The translations under genes were made by a program, and so were the position numbers. This document shows positions 1 to 8,150 of a stretch of DNA of 64,000 nt, piece after piece. Source of the DNA: a virus. The DNA lies in the IMG/VR virus record IMGVR_UViG_3300038429_000587, positions 1 to 64,000 of that record; one strand, written 5' to 3'. The notes beneath the pieces were generated by a model that was not told the DNA's origin, searched no databases, and saw only the letters and a list, made by a program, of their open reading frames with translations. Position 1 is the stretch's first letter; each line of letters opens with the position of its first letter.

Positions 1-89
1 GAGAGTTCGCAGAATTCGCAAACAAGAATCCACATAAGGCGGCGATCATAAGGGCCGTTGCCGGTGTTATTCGGTCGAGGATAAATTGA
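1..89 (+). CDS. 3' end of an upstream gene (partial)
   Basis: The open frame read from base 3 runs 28 codons to a TGA at 87-89. The visible tail (EFAEFANKNPHK...) is too short to assign. Its stop overlaps the TTG start of the next gene (shared TTGA), which suggests translational coupling in one operon. The beginning of the gene lies outside the window. Confidence 0.6.
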   Translation, partial: EFAEFANKNPHKAAIIRAVAGVIRSRIN

Positions 90-853
90 ACAAATATCTA
101 CTCGTTTTAACTGCTTGCGTCGATCCATCTGCCGGAACTTATAAGTTAGCCATTGCCGATCCAAAAGAAAGATTGGCCGAATATAGACAGTCGTTAAGGT
201 GGTGGATTTGCAACGGCGATCCTCGGCTGTCTCGCATCTTGTTCATCGAAAATAGCGGATGGCCTTTAGGCCCCGATTTTCAACAAGAGAGATCGATGGC
301 AACAGCTCACGATAGGCATCTCGAATTTGTAAGCTTGAACTGCAACAGTTATCCCGCAAATGGCCATTACGGATATGCCGAAGTCAAGATGATCGATTTT
401 GGATTGAAAGCAAGTCGGTTGCGGCAATGTACCGATCATATTGTCAAGGTCACCGGAAGGCTGCAATTTCCCAAGCTCGGTAAATTGCTGGATCGCTGTC
501 AGGACGATTTCGACGTTGTGGCCGATGGCAGAGGGTGGAGAGACCTGTTTCATAAGCACGACAAGCCGTATTTGAGCACCCAGTTAATTCTGTTCTCCCA
601 CAGGTTTTATGCTGCGTACCTGCAGGAATCCTGGAAAGAAATGGGGACAGGGCATATGGAAGGTCTCTTCTATGACAAAGTTCTCCCGTTCGCCAACCAG
701 AAAAAACCGAGAGTCTCTATGAGGTTTCCGGTTAACGTAGAGCCAGTCGGGATCGCCGCGCATAGCGGGAAATCATACACTACCACGCGAAGGCTGCTTG
801 CGAATGCGGTCAGAGGCGTTTCGAGGAAGGTATGCCCCAACCTATGGTTGTGA
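86..853 (+). CDS. Glycosyltransferase-like protein
   Basis: A 255-residue protein starting at a TTG that overlaps the stop of the preceding gene. The N-terminus MNKYLLVLTACVDP, the ILFIENSGW segment (about residues 52-60) and a KVTGRL motif near residue 120 resemble polysaccharide-biosynthesis glycosyltransferases that move sugars onto surface glycans. That family assignment is from memory of motifs. In a phage such a gene may modify host surface sugars or virion parts, but no substrate can be read. No signal peptide or membrane helix is apparent. Confidence 0.5.
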   Translation: MNKYLLVLTACVDPSAGTYKLAIADPKERLAEYRQSLRWWICNGDPRLSRILFIENSGWPLGPDFQQERSMATAHDRHLEFVSLNCNSYPANGHYGYAEVKMIDFGLKASRLRQCTDHIVKVTGRLQFPKLGKLLDRCQDDFDVVADGRGWRDLFHKHDKPYLSTQLILFSHRFYAAYLQESWKEMGTGHMEGLFYDKVLPFANQKKPRVSMRFPVNVEPVGIAAHSGKSYTTTRRLLANAVRGVSRKVCPNLWL

Positions 854-879
854 CGCTAAAGATCGAAGAGGATAAATCG

Positions 880-1101
880 ATGAGCGAGTTGGCGATATAT
901 ACCATCTACGAGAATCCTAAAGATTACCCAGGGCTGTTTGTCGTACGCCGTTGGGAGATCATGCCGGGGTCGGTACAGGTAAGCCGTTGGGTCAGAACGG
1001 CTCTCACCATAAATCAGGCCCGTGCGCTTCTACCTTACGGAGTCGTTTGTCTGCCCCGTAATCCCGAAGACGACCCCTGCATCGTGGAAAGTTGGATCTG
1101 A
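880..1101 (+). CDS. Small hypothetical protein
   Basis: A 73-residue protein (MSELAIYTIYENPKDYPG...). The ATG at 880 is chosen because GAAGAGG lies eight bases upstream; an in-frame ATG at 832 would overlap the preceding gene. The sequence resembles small phage proteins of unknown function with a conserved tyrosine-proline-rich start. Its TGA overlaps the ATG of the macrodomain gene (TGATG), so the two are probably co-translated. Confidence 0.55.
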   Translation: MSELAIYTIYENPKDYPGLFVVRRWEIMPGSVQVSRWVRTALTINQARALLPYGVVCLPRNPEDDPCIVESWI

Positions 1102-1556
1102 TGATTGCGATCGCCGAGGGCGACATCTTCGATTCGAACGCAGAGATTCTGGTGAACCCGGTCAACTGCGTCGGAGTTTCCGGAGCGGGATTGGCGCTGC
1201 TATTCAAGGTTCGCTTCCCGCGCAACCAGAAAATGTACGAACTTGCCTGCAGGAACGGGATCATGCGTCCCGGCGAAATCATCATGCATCTGAATAGCTA
1301 CACGTTCAATCCCAGGTTTATTTTTAACTTTCCAACCAAGATGCATTGGAGAAACCGCAGCGAACTCCTCTTTATTTCTCAAGGATTAGAAGACCTTACC
1401 GCGAAGCTCCACATCCTGCGGGTAAAGTCCATCGCCATCCCGGCGCTGGGCTGCGGATTCGGCCAGCTTTCCTGGTCAGAGGTCGAGCCACTTATCCGGC
1501 AAGCCTTCGAAAGTCTCCCCGACGTAAAAGTGTTACTCTACCCTCCTCGGGATTGA
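1101..1556 (+). CDS. Macrodomain protein, DarG N-domain-like
   Basis: A 151-residue single macrodomain, which binds or hydrolyses ADP-ribose. The motifs are clear: GDIFDSNAEILVNPVNC near the start, the glycine-rich GVSGAGLA loop, FNFPTKMHWR in the middle, and ALGCGFGQLSW followed by EVEPLI near the end. These match the DarG macrodomain subgroup, which removes ADP-ribose from DNA and neutralises the DarT toxin. DarTG systems are known anti-phage defences, so a counter-defence role is a reasonable inference. The DarG C-terminal DarT-binding domain is absent, and no DarT gene is nearby. Confidence 0.85.
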   Translation: MIAIAEGDIFDSNAEILVNPVNCVGVSGAGLALLFKVRFPRNQKMYELACRNGIMRPGEIIMHLNSYTFNPRFIFNFPTKMHWRNRSELLFISQGLEDLTAKLHILRVKSIAIPALGCGFGQLSWSEVEPLIRQAFESLPDVKVLLYPPRD

Positions 1557-1598
1557 TGTTGGACCCCAGCCACCATTAGTCCCTGCGGAAGGGAATCC

Positions 1599-1871
1599 AT
1601 GCTTGTGGCGAAGGTGGAAGTGTGGCCGGGTGGAATTGCTCAGCGCAGCCAGACGATTGGCGTTATCGAGATCGTGAACATTACCGGGTCGGCTCCGGTT
1701 TCCAACTATTTTGTAACTCTTGCCAAGAAGAATCCCGACACGGGCGAGGAAACCATCGTCAAGCAGGGGACGGTCTATGGATTTCCCCGTAACAAGAGGG
1801 ACACTTTTGAGCTAATATCGTTAGCGCTGCAGAGTTGTTTAGGAACTCCAGAAGATGCAAAAGTGGGTTGA
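1599..1871 (+). CDS. Small hypothetical phage protein
   Basis: A 90-residue protein (MLVAKVEVWPGGIAQRS...), preceded by a GGAAGGGA Shine-Dalgarno sequence. The N-terminal half looks like a small beta-rich domain. I do not recognise an enzyme motif. It overlaps the start of the next gene by 17 bases, which fits an operon of small lysis- and accessory-region genes. Confidence 0.55.
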   Translation: MLVAKVEVWPGGIAQRSQTIGVIEIVNITGSAPVSNYFVTLAKKNPDTGEETIVKQGTVYGFPRNKRDTFELISLALQSCLGTPEDAKVG

Positions 1872-2220
1872 CGAAGTTATTCCCTGGATACTCCCTAACG
1901 GTTGGGTGATTTCCGGAGAGACCGACGACGGCAGATCGTTCGTGAATCGGATGCGGCGGCTTAGCGTAATCGTTAGCGGAGACACAGAGCAAGACGGCAA
2001 GCGATGGATACATTTCTCCGTTGCTTCGCCAGACAGATTGCCGTCGTGGGATACATTAGTGGAGATGAAGGAATTGTTTCTCGGACAGGATCGCAAAGCT
2101 ATCCAGGTGATTCCGCCAAAGTCGGAACATGTAAACATTCATCCCAACTGCTTGCATCTGTTCGTATGTGTCGACAATGACCCTTTGCCCGATTTCACGC
2201 GTGGCGAGGGGCTTCTTTAA
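1855..2220 (+). CDS. DUF7694-like phage protein
   Basis: A 121-residue protein. The block RWIHFSVASPDRLPSWDTL, then KELFLGQDRKAIQVIPP and the terminal NIHPNCLHLF resemble a widespread uncharacterised phage family, which I recall as DUF7694. The function is unknown. The start overlaps the end of the preceding gene. No membrane segment or signal peptide is seen. The family name is given from memory and should be treated as provisional. Confidence 0.55.
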   Translation: MQKWVDEVIPWILPNGWVISGETDDGRSFVNRMRRLSVIVSGDTEQDGKRWIHFSVASPDRLPSWDTLVEMKELFLGQDRKAIQVIPPKSEHVNIHPNCLHLFVCVDNDPLPDFTRGEGLL

Positions 2221-2231
2221 AAGGAGAGCCG

Positions 2232-2447
2232 ATGGAGAAGGAAGAGGGTGCAAGGATCATATCCTGCCAAGTAAGAGCCAGGAACGCCACGTTATTCCAC
2301 GGGAATGTCACGTTTTTCTTTCACGAAGGCGGATCGTTAGTGGGAGATCTGGGTGACGAGACAGTTTTTGTTTACCGGCTTCGCGAGGGAGAATTTGTGA
2401 CCTTCAAGCACGAGAAAAACTCCCTAGAGGTACAAATCGATGAGTGA
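2232..2447 (+). CDS. Small hypothetical protein
   Basis: A 71-residue protein (MEKEEGARIISCQVRARNA...) with a good AAAGGAG site upstream of its ATG. It is rich in alternating hydrophobic residues and probably forms a small beta barrel or sandwich. No family is recognised. Its end overlaps the next start by eight bases. Confidence 0.5.
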   Translation: MEKEEGARIISCQVRARNATLFHGNVTFFFHEGGSLVGDLGDETVFVYRLREGEFVTFKHEKNSLEVQIDE

Positions 2448-2856
2448 TGAAGATGGAATCGAGCGGTGGCCATCCTACGCCGAGACTCCGGAGCAGTCCC
2501 ATTCCTGGACTGAGATCGCCTACACGGTGCAACCGCGAGTGATTCCCGGCGTTGGGCTGGTAGCTATCGCAGGGCAGGCCTATGCCACTCGCGACGACGG
2601 CGCTAGCTACTTCGCGTCCTACGATCTGCCGTTGAATTACCCGGCAGGCTTCGACTGGACAGCGGCGGTGAAGGAGAGGCTGGACACCTTTCTGGATAAG
2701 GATTGCAGCTGCAGCCGTTTCGGTCCATGCGCCTTGCATACGATGAAATCGGATGAGTGGTCGAAGCAGGATACGCAGCGGAATCGAATCGTCGAGGCAG
2801 ATATTCCCGGTCCACTCAAGAAGCTCCTAGTACAAAGTTCTGTGAGGTTGAGTTAG
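2440..2856 (+). CDS. Hypothetical protein
   Basis: A 138-residue protein (MSDEDGIERWPSYAETP...). A short cysteine cluster (CSCSRFGPC, about residues 88-96) could bind a metal. No known domain is recognised. The stop codon directly abuts the ATG of the endolysin gene, so the two are probably co-translated. Confidence 0.5.
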   Translation: MSDEDGIERWPSYAETPEQSHSWTEIAYTVQPRVIPGVGLVAIAGQAYATRDDGASYFASYDLPLNYPAGFDWTAAVKERLDTFLDKDCSCSRFGPCALHTMKSDEWSKQDTQRNRIVEADIPGPLKKLLVQSSVRLS

Positions 2857-3399
2857 ATGGCTACCTTCGAAGCAGCATTGCCGGTCATTCACGAGCACGA
2901 GGGCGGGAAGGGGAAACTCCCCGGAGATCCTGGAGGAGAAACCAACTTCGGAGTTAGTTCGGCCCTTTGTAAGTCTATCGGGAAACCGTTACCGCAAACC
3001 AGAGAAGAGGCAGACGAGATCTTCCGCGAGGTTTTCTGGAGCCCGCTCTTCAATAAGATCGTCAACCAAACTTTTGCAACGAAGTTGGTAGACGACTGCA
3101 TCAACCAGGGGATCGACGAAGCGGTAACCATACTACAGGAATCGATGTGTTCCGTTGGAAGTATTGTCGCCGTAGATGGTAAGTTCGGAACAGCTACGCT
3201 AACCGGATTGAATTATATCCCGGAGACAAAGTTACTCAACCCATGGAGACAGCGGCAATATCGAAGCTATAGCGATTGGATCGGCAAGAACCCGGCAGAG
3301 AGGGAGGGTCTACGATTCGGTCTGGCGCGCAGGGCAGCGTGGCCATCGCAGGACGATTCGATTGCGCAATTGCTAATCAAGCACCTTCCGGGGAGTTAG
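2857..3399 (+). CDS. Endolysin, GH108 family (N-acetylmuramidase)
   Basis: A 180-residue peptidoglycan hydrolase. The N-terminal block has the glycoside hydrolase 108 signature: HEHEGG followed by a DPGGETNFGVS stretch (about residues 12-36), in which the Glu of the EGG motif is the expected catalytic acid. A second conserved part, DDCINQG, is followed by a C-terminal peptidoglycan-binding-3-like region ending with the WIGKNP and GLARRAAW segments. It should cleave the glycan backbone during lysis. No signal peptide is visible, so release would depend on a holin. Length is normal for the family. Confidence 0.85.
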   Translation: MATFEAALPVIHEHEGGKGKLPGDPGGETNFGVSSALCKSIGKPLPQTREEADEIFREVFWSPLFNKIVNQTFATKLVDDCINQGIDEAVTILQESMCSVGSIVAVDGKFGTATLTGLNYIPETKLLNPWRQRQYRSYSDWIGKNPAEREGLRFGLARRAAWPSQDDSIAQLLIKHLPGS

Positions 3400-3401
3400 A
3401 T

Positions 3402-3947
3402 ATGGCAAGGAAGACAGTAGACTTGGCCGAAAAGGATATCCAGGAGCTTGCGCCAGCCTATCCATGGACTCTTATTCGCTTCCTTGGCGAAGGGTCGGAG
3501 AAAAAAGAAAACGCCTGTTTCTTCACTGGATGGAAGGGCGACATTCAAGGAGTACAGCTCGCCTTGCTTTTGCCGCCTGCCACTATCGAATATTCCTTGT
3601 CGGATATTTCCTATGTAGCGCAGTGGATCTATTGGACGAGAAACGAACAGGGATATAGCATCGCACTCTACGTCAATCTTCCCGGCATGGAGTCGGGAGA
3701 GATCCTGGCCGGACAGACGTTGAATATCGGGAAGGAACGAATCCACGTAGGAGACTCGCAAACGAAGGTCGATCGCCTTGTTGCGCTTGGATACCGGAGG
3801 CTGCAAGAGTTGATTGCGGCCAGGACAAAGAAAACATCCGAGGCGCAATCGGCGCCCCCCCGAAGATCCTGTTCTGAAACAAGAAAGTGCGGCGGAACCG
3901 GAAAAACAAAAAGTCTACGATCCGGAAGAGCCGACAAAGTACGATAG
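3402..3947 (+). CDS. Hypothetical protein with a likely frameshifted C-terminus
   Basis: As annotated, 181 residues starting MARKTVDLAEKDIQELAP. The first 150 residues look like a normal globular protein. After a run of seven C at 3855-3861 the frame becomes an unnatural Arg/Cys/Gly-rich tail. In the +1 frame the same DNA encodes an acidic, proline-rich tail (PEDPVLKQES... ending DRPDYYF) that stops at 3966, just before the next gene. Either a base is miscounted in the C run or a +1 frameshift makes the longer product. Function is unknown. Confidence 0.6.
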   Translation: MARKTVDLAEKDIQELAPAYPWTLIRFLGEGSEKKENACFFTGWKGDIQGVQLALLLPPATIEYSLSDISYVAQWIYWTRNEQGYSIALYVNLPGMESGEILAGQTLNIGKERIHVGDSQTKVDRLVALGYRRLQELIAARTKKTSEAQSAPPRRSCSETRKCGGTGKTKSLRSGRADKVR

Positions 3948-3968
3948 ACCGGATTACTATTTTTAGCC

Positions 3969-4184
3969 ATGGCATTTCCAAAGACATCCGACGATTTGAA
4001 AGCAATGGGGTACGTCTTCATCGACGACGCCGAATGCAAGGGTTGCGGCGAAGCGATTGAATGGTATCGCACCCCGAAAGGTAAGAGCATCCCGATAAAT
4101 CCAATGGGCCGTGGGAGCGACAAGGCCATACCTCATTGGACGACCTGCACGGAAGCAGATTTTTTCCACAAGAAGAAGATCTAA
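3969..4184 (+). CDS. Small zinc-binding phage protein
   Basis: A 71-residue protein with CKGCGEAIEWYRTPKGK (about residues 23-39) and a later HWTTC. The CxxC pair plus His/Cys suggests one zinc site. Similar short proteins are common in phage accessory regions, with no known biochemical role. Its TAA overlaps the ATG of the next gene (TAATG). Confidence 0.6.
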   Translation: MAFPKTSDDLKAMGYVFIDDAECKGCGEAIEWYRTPKGKSIPINPMGRGSDKAIPHWTTCTEADFFHKKKI

Positions 4185-4348
4185 TGAAATACCGTAGAGT
4201 CGAGCAACGAGAAACGATGTGGAGGAAGCGCCGTTCGGGATGCAGCGTCTTCCTTAAAAAGCTTGCCAGTAGAGCGATGCGGAGAGCTGCAAAGCAAGAC
4301 CCGGAGAGTGCTCCTGTTAAGCCGAGATATCAAGGTTACGAACATTGA
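4184..4348 (+). CDS. Small basic hypothetical protein
   Basis: A 54-residue basic protein (MKYRRVEQRETMWRKRRS...), started by an ATG overlapping the previous stop. It is rich in Arg and Lys and ends RYQGYEH. No family is recognised. The tight coupling with its neighbours supports it being translated. Confidence 0.45.
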   Translation: MKYRRVEQRETMWRKRRSGCSVFLKKLASRAMRRAAKQDPESAPVKPRYQGYEH

Positions 4349-4359
4349 AAGGAAGAACA

Positions 4360-4560
4360 ATGCTACCGGAACTTAATCCTATTATGGCTCCCGATGCGTA
4401 CTGCTCCATGTGCGGGGAGAAGATGACGGTAACCCAGGAGAAGGGGCCAAATGGAAAGCTGCATCAGATTGTGTATACCTGCAGCAATGAAAAGACGGGT
4501 TGCAGTTACCAGATTCATCACGATCAACGACTTACCGGCATGGCGACAAGAGTGAAATAG
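4360..4560 (+). CDS. Small zinc-ribbon protein
   Basis: A 66-residue protein with CSMCGEKM near the start and YTCSNEKTGC later, giving two pairs of cysteines typical of a zinc ribbon. The ATG at 4360 follows AAAGGAAG. It may bind nucleic acid or a protein partner, but its role is unknown. Confidence 0.55.
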   Translation: MLPELNPIMAPDAYCSMCGEKMTVTQEKGPNGKLHQIVYTCSNEKTGCSYQIHHDQRLTGMATRVK

Positions 4561-4561
4561 A

Positions 4562-5074
4562 ATGTCGAACTTCGATCAACTCCTTGTGGGCGGGATCATG
4601 GGAGCTTGTATCCTGGCCTTGAGCTTTCTTATCTACTGGAGCGCCAAATGGATTGTGGCGACCAATAAACAATTGCAGTTGGTTGTTTCCGGGATGGATC
4701 GATTAGCGAATGTATTCGAAGGAGCTGCGCAGATATCGTCGTCGATGACGTCCATGGTCCAGGTGAACCGGCGACTGATAACGTCGACAGAGTCGATGGC
4801 GGCGGCGGTCAAGACATTCACGGCGCTGGTAGTGCAGGCGCCGACCGAACATCCGGAAACGGCCTTCGCTGTTCGCGGTGGGCCTCTACCGGCGCCGCCG
4901 AACTTCTACGAGGAAGACTATGCTAAGCCAGAAGATGCCGGACTGTTATCGCAAAGCGATAGCGACTTGGCAAAGCTGGACTTAGAGAATGAGTTGAGGG
5001 CGCAGGGGATCGAGACGTCGCCGGACAAGATCCCGCTTCCCGACCCCTCTCAGGTGAACTATGTAGAGAGCTGA
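4562..5074 (+). CDS. Single-pass membrane protein, lysis-region candidate
   Basis: A 170-residue protein with one strong N-terminal membrane segment (about residues 8-30, GGIMGACILALSFLIYW). An amphipathic, probably coiled helix (residues 35-90) and an acidic tail follow. Its position after an endolysin would fit a holin or spanin subunit, but no specific motif proves this. It starts one base after the preceding stop. Confidence 0.5.
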   Translation: MSNFDQLLVGGIMGACILALSFLIYWSAKWIVATNKQLQLVVSGMDRLANVFEGAAQISSSMTSMVQVNRRLITSTESMAAAVKTFTALVVQAPTEHPETAFAVRGGPLPAPPNFYEEDYAKPEDAGLLSQSDSDLAKLDLENELRAQGIETSPDKIPLPDPSQVNYVES

Positions 5075-5079
5075 TGGAG

Positions 5080-5165
5080 CGGCGGCTTCGCCGCCGCAGC
5101 TGGAGGGTAGCGACGCCTTCGGCGTCCGAGCAAGAAGCAGCGAGGGCTTCGCCCTCCTAGCTAAA
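5080..5165 (+). repeat. Dispersed hairpin repeat cluster 1
   Basis: Three short hairpins stand in tandem after the membrane-protein gene. Each has the form AGCGA-stem-loop-stem-CCnAGC, for example GAGGGCTTCGCCCTC and GACGCCTTCGGCGTC. The same element family occurs in at least seven other gaps of this window. The stems vary in sequence while pairing is preserved, which indicates selection for RNA or DNA structure. Function is unknown. Confidence 0.8.
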
Positions 5166-5171
5166 GACTTG

Positions 5172-5200
5172 TTGACAGCCGAGTTGGCTGGCTCCAGGAT
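5172..5200 (+). promoter_or_regulatory. Candidate promoter for the packaging operon leader
   Basis: TTGACA at 5172-5177 is followed after 17 bases by CAGGAT. The -35 is perfect and the -10 is weak. The spacing and -10 style match other candidates in the window (11143, 41355, 46365). A transcript would begin near 5207 and meet the terminator at 5262-5300. Confidence 0.5.
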
Positions 5201-5261
5201 AAATACGAACGAGCACCGAATCTAAACTGCGGTCGAAAGACGAAACCGCTCAGTGCAGATT

Positions 5262-5300
5262 GGCTCACGGAGAAATTCTCTCCGTGGGCCTTTTTCTTTT
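5262..5300 (+). terminator. Terminator or attenuator just upstream of terS
   Basis: A 12-bp stem (GGCTCACGGAGA with TCTCCGTGGGCC, one G-T pair) is followed by TTTTTCTTTT. It ends about 12 bases before the start of the small terminase gene and lies downstream of the 5172 promoter. This makes it a likely attenuator rather than an operon end. A closely related hairpin precedes the gene at 28021. Confidence 0.8.
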
Positions 5301-5311
5301 TGGACGGAAGA

Positions 5312-5917
5312 ATGCCACGAACCAAAGCCAGCCCGAAAACGTCGACGCTTGCGCAGACACAGGCGCGCCACTACATGCGCTATCTGCGCAAGGATATGGG
5401 CGAGAAGGTCGAAGAGATCGCTCAGTCGGAAGGCGTCAGCATAAAGGCTATCGAGAAATCCATCCGGCAGGTTTCGATGGAACGCGCTGTTCATACTCAG
5501 CAAAACCTGAGCACGGCCGTGATCTCGATGCTGATGGGAAACATGCGCGGCGTGGATCAGGCCTTTAAGAAAGGGCTAAAGGCGCAGAACTTCCTGGAGC
5601 GCAAGAATGCGGACGGAAGCAACCAGTTTGTTCCCGTAGACGATACGGAGACGCAGTTGAAAACGCTGCAGGTGTACGGCAAGTTTCTGGAGGCGATGCA
5701 GCCCAAAGGCAGCGGCATCAGCGTAAGCGTACAGCAGAATAACGCGAACCAAGCCAACCAGACGAATATGCGCAACGGCGGTTACGAAAGCATGCTGCGC
5801 TCCGTGCTCGATAAAGTACACGCCCATAACGAACTACCCAGAGAGACGGCAGACGTCATCGAAGCGGAAAAGGAAGACGACAGCAGCGACGAGGATGAAG
5901 GGATGGTGCAGGCGTAA
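5312..5917 (+). CDS. terS: Small terminase subunit (putative)
   Basis: A 201-residue protein. Residues about 15-60 contain a helix-turn-helix-like segment (EKVEEIAQSEGVSIKAIEKS), followed by a helical middle and an acidic tail (ADVIEAEKEDDSSDEDEG). Small terminases recognise the packaging site and hand DNA to the large subunit. The assignment rests on the DNA-binding motif and on its four-base overlap with the large terminase gene. The ATG at 5312 follows GGAAG; an upstream TTG at 5300 is less likely. Confidence 0.7.
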   Translation: MPRTKASPKTSTLAQTQARHYMRYLRKDMGEKVEEIAQSEGVSIKAIEKSIRQVSMERAVHTQQNLSTAVISMLMGNMRGVDQAFKKGLKAQNFLERKNADGSNQFVPVDDTETQLKTLQVYGKFLEAMQPKGSGISVSVQQNNANQANQTNMRNGGYESMLRSVLDKVHAHNELPRETADVIEAEKEDDSSDEDEGMVQA

Positions 5918-8052
5918 TGGACATTATCCGCGCCAATCCTCACTTGAACGAGTTCATCGAAATGATGGACGAGTATTACATTGCCGTGCAAGGCAACACG
6001 TATCTCGCCTGGGAAAAGCTGGGCACAACCGAGAAGGATTTTATCGCGGGAGAGATCCTGCACTGCGTCACCGATCCCCGCTATTACCTGGAAAACTACC
6101 ACATCATCCGAACCGAGCACCAAGGGTTGAAGACGCTTTCTCCTTTCTGGGATTCGCAGGAAATCTTCTATGAAGCCGTGATCGAACTGAAGACTGCCGG
6201 AGGGCAAGTCAAGATCATGATTTTGAAGGCCCGCCAGCTGGGCCTGTCGACGATCTGCGAAGGCATGGTCTTCTGGAAGACGCTCTTCACCCCAACGTGC
6301 AACACGCTGATCGTCGCTACGGACACGATGAAGGCCGACGACCAGTTCGAGATGTCCCGACTGGCGTACGACTGCTTGCCCTGGTGGATGCGCCCCGAAG
6401 TCCGCTACGACCAGAAGGGGCGCGTGCTGCAGTTCGACCGCAAGGACGACCTGATGCGCAAGATGAGTCCCGGCATGCGCTCGAACATCTTTGTCGAAGC
6501 AGCGAACAAAGATACCGGCGTCGCTCGCGGGAAGACGATCCGCTGCTGCCACATGAGCGAGCTGGCTACGTGGGATAACGGCGAAGCCCTGACGCAGCAG
6601 ATCTTCCCGACGATGAATGCTCCGGACGTGATGGCCTTCATGGAGTCCACGGCCGAAGGGCGCAGCGGCTTCTGGTATCGTTTCTGGCGCGACACGGTCG
6701 ACGGCAAGACGACCTGGCACCCTGTCTTCATTCCTTTCTATCGCGTGCGCAAGTATTCCTTGCCGATCAAGAAGGGCGAGACCTTCATCGCCACGGCAGA
6801 CGAAGAGGAGTACCGGAAGAAGATCCTGGAAGATTCCGCGTTCAACATCAGCGACGAAGTCTTGAATTGGCGCCGCATAAAAGCTGCGGAATTCGTATCG
6901 CTCGAAGGCGACGAATTCGGATTCATGCAGGAATATCCATCGAACTGGATGGAGGCCTTCCAAGGCTCCGGCGTGTGCGCCTTCAATCGGCGTCTCCTCT
7001 ATAAATTGCTGGCGACAACGTGCGTCGCGCCCCGGTTTGTCGGAGAAATCAATTACGACCGGGATGCGCGCAAAGAGCGAGTGGCGTTGCACCCAGTCAA
7101 CAAGGGAGAGATCCTCCACAATCCCAAGACAGAAGACCGCTTCTGGGTCTGGGAAAAGCCAGAGGAGGAGGCCACCTATTACGTATCTGGAGATGTTGCA
7201 CAAGGCGTCGAGGGCGGCGACTTCAGCTGCATCGAAGTGCTGAAGATCGGCGCAGGCATGGAGCCCGATGTTCAGGTAGCGGAGTGGCGCGGCTGGATCA
7301 ATCCGACGCCCTTCGCCTACATTGTTTGCGCCGTCGCCACTTACTACAACATGGCGCAGGTGGCGGTCGAATGCAACAACGTCGGCAAGGTCACGAATAA
7401 CGAGATCTTCCGGGTCATCGAGTACGACAACATCTATCGGTGGAAGCATCTCGACAAGGTCAAGAACTTCATGACCGATTTCATGGGGTGGGAGACGAAC
7501 TGGAAATCCCGCGACGCGATCATCGCCAAGATGAACGAGGCGCTGCTGGAGCGCTCCATCGTCCTGCGCAGCGAATTGCTGATCGACGAGATGATGGATT
7601 TCGCCTTCGACGAAAACGGAGAGGGCAAGGCGAAGGGCCGCGCTACAAAAGACGACCGCGTCATGGCCATGATGATCTGCCGTTACTGCGCGCATGAGTC
7701 CGACTATGGGAAGGCGGCGCTAGCCAGGCCGATGAACTCTTCCTCGGCTGGAAATTCCACATGGTACGTCCTCGATAAGTTCAACCGGAAGATCGGGGAA
7801 TACAAAGAGCGGGCCGTCGCCTACGCGGAATTCCAGAAGTATCCAGGCGGCTCGATTATGGCGGCGCCGCAGGCTACGGATCACTTCAACACGATCTACT
7901 CGCCGATCTACAACAGCAGCGGCATTCGTAGCCGTATGTATTACGACCTCGGCTATACGCCGGAATCGATCAATCACGAAACGGTAACGCTGGAGCAGAT
8001 AGCGGAGGAGCCTCCGGATATCAGCGATCCGAATGCATGGCTGCAATTTTAG
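5917..8052 (+). CDS. terL: Large terminase subunit (packaging ATPase-nuclease)
   Basis: A 711-residue motor that pumps DNA into the prohead and cuts it. The ATPase part has MILKARQLGLST as the Walker A-like motif (about residues 106-117) and VMAFMESTAEG as the Walker B region. The RNase H-like nuclease part shows YYVSGDVAQG with the first acidic residue, VAVECNNVGK with the second and KDDRVMAMMI with the third. All expected catalytic residues appear intact. The start codon overlaps the terS stop. Confidence 0.95.
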   Translation: MDIIRANPHLNEFIEMMDEYYIAVQGNTYLAWEKLGTTEKDFIAGEILHCVTDPRYYLENYHIIRTEHQGLKTLSPFWDSQEIFYEAVIELKTAGGQVKIMILKARQLGLSTICEGMVFWKTLFTPTCNTLIVATDTMKADDQFEMSRLAYDCLPWWMRPEVRYDQKGRVLQFDRKDDLMRKMSPGMRSNIFVEAANKDTGVARGKTIRCCHMSELATWDNGEALTQQIFPTMNAPDVMAFMESTAEGRSGFWYRFWRDTVDGKTTWHPVFIPFYRVRKYSLPIKKGETFIATADEEEYRKKILEDSAFNISDEVLNWRRIKAAEFVSLEGDEFGFMQEYPSNWMEAFQGSGVCAFNRRLLYKLLATTCVAPRFVGEINYDRDARKERVALHPVNKGEILHNPKTEDRFWVWEKPEEEATYYVSGDVAQGVEGGDFSCIEVLKIGAGMEPDVQVAEWRGWINPTPFAYIVCAVATYYNMAQVAVECNNVGKVTNNEIFRVIEYDNIYRWKHLDKVKNFMTDFMGWETNWKSRDAIIAKMNEALLERSIVLRSELLIDEMMDFAFDENGEGKAKGRATKDDRVMAMMICRYCAHESDYGKAALARPMNSSSAGNSTWYVLDKFNRKIGEYKERAVAYAEFQKYPGGSIMAAPQATDHFNTIYSPIYNSSGIRSRMYYDLGYTPESINHETVTLEQIAEEPPDISDPNAWLQF

Positions 8053-8148
8053 CGGCGCGGAGCGCCGCTGCTGGGAAGTAGCGAGCGGCTGCGCCGCTCC
8101 GAGCGAAAGACAGCGACGACCTGGCGGCCGTCCGAGCGGGAGGAAGTT
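8053..8148 (+). repeat. Dispersed hairpin repeat cluster 2
   Basis: Three hairpins follow terL: GCGGCGCGGAGCGCCGC, GAGCGGCTGCGCCGCTC and a third with GACGACCTGGCGGCCGTC. Each is flanked by AGCGA on the left and CCGAGCG on the right. Spacing and flanks match the clusters at 5080 and 17179. No gene or T-run is present, so simple termination is not an obvious role. Confidence 0.75.
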
Positions 8149-8150
8149 CG

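Noticed and set aside
5782-7695. 637-codon minus-strand open frame opposite terL
   Set aside because: It is the antisense shadow of a strongly supported terminase with intact motifs; the translated product is low-complexity in character (His/Asp/Arg/Val-rich) and has no ribosome site.
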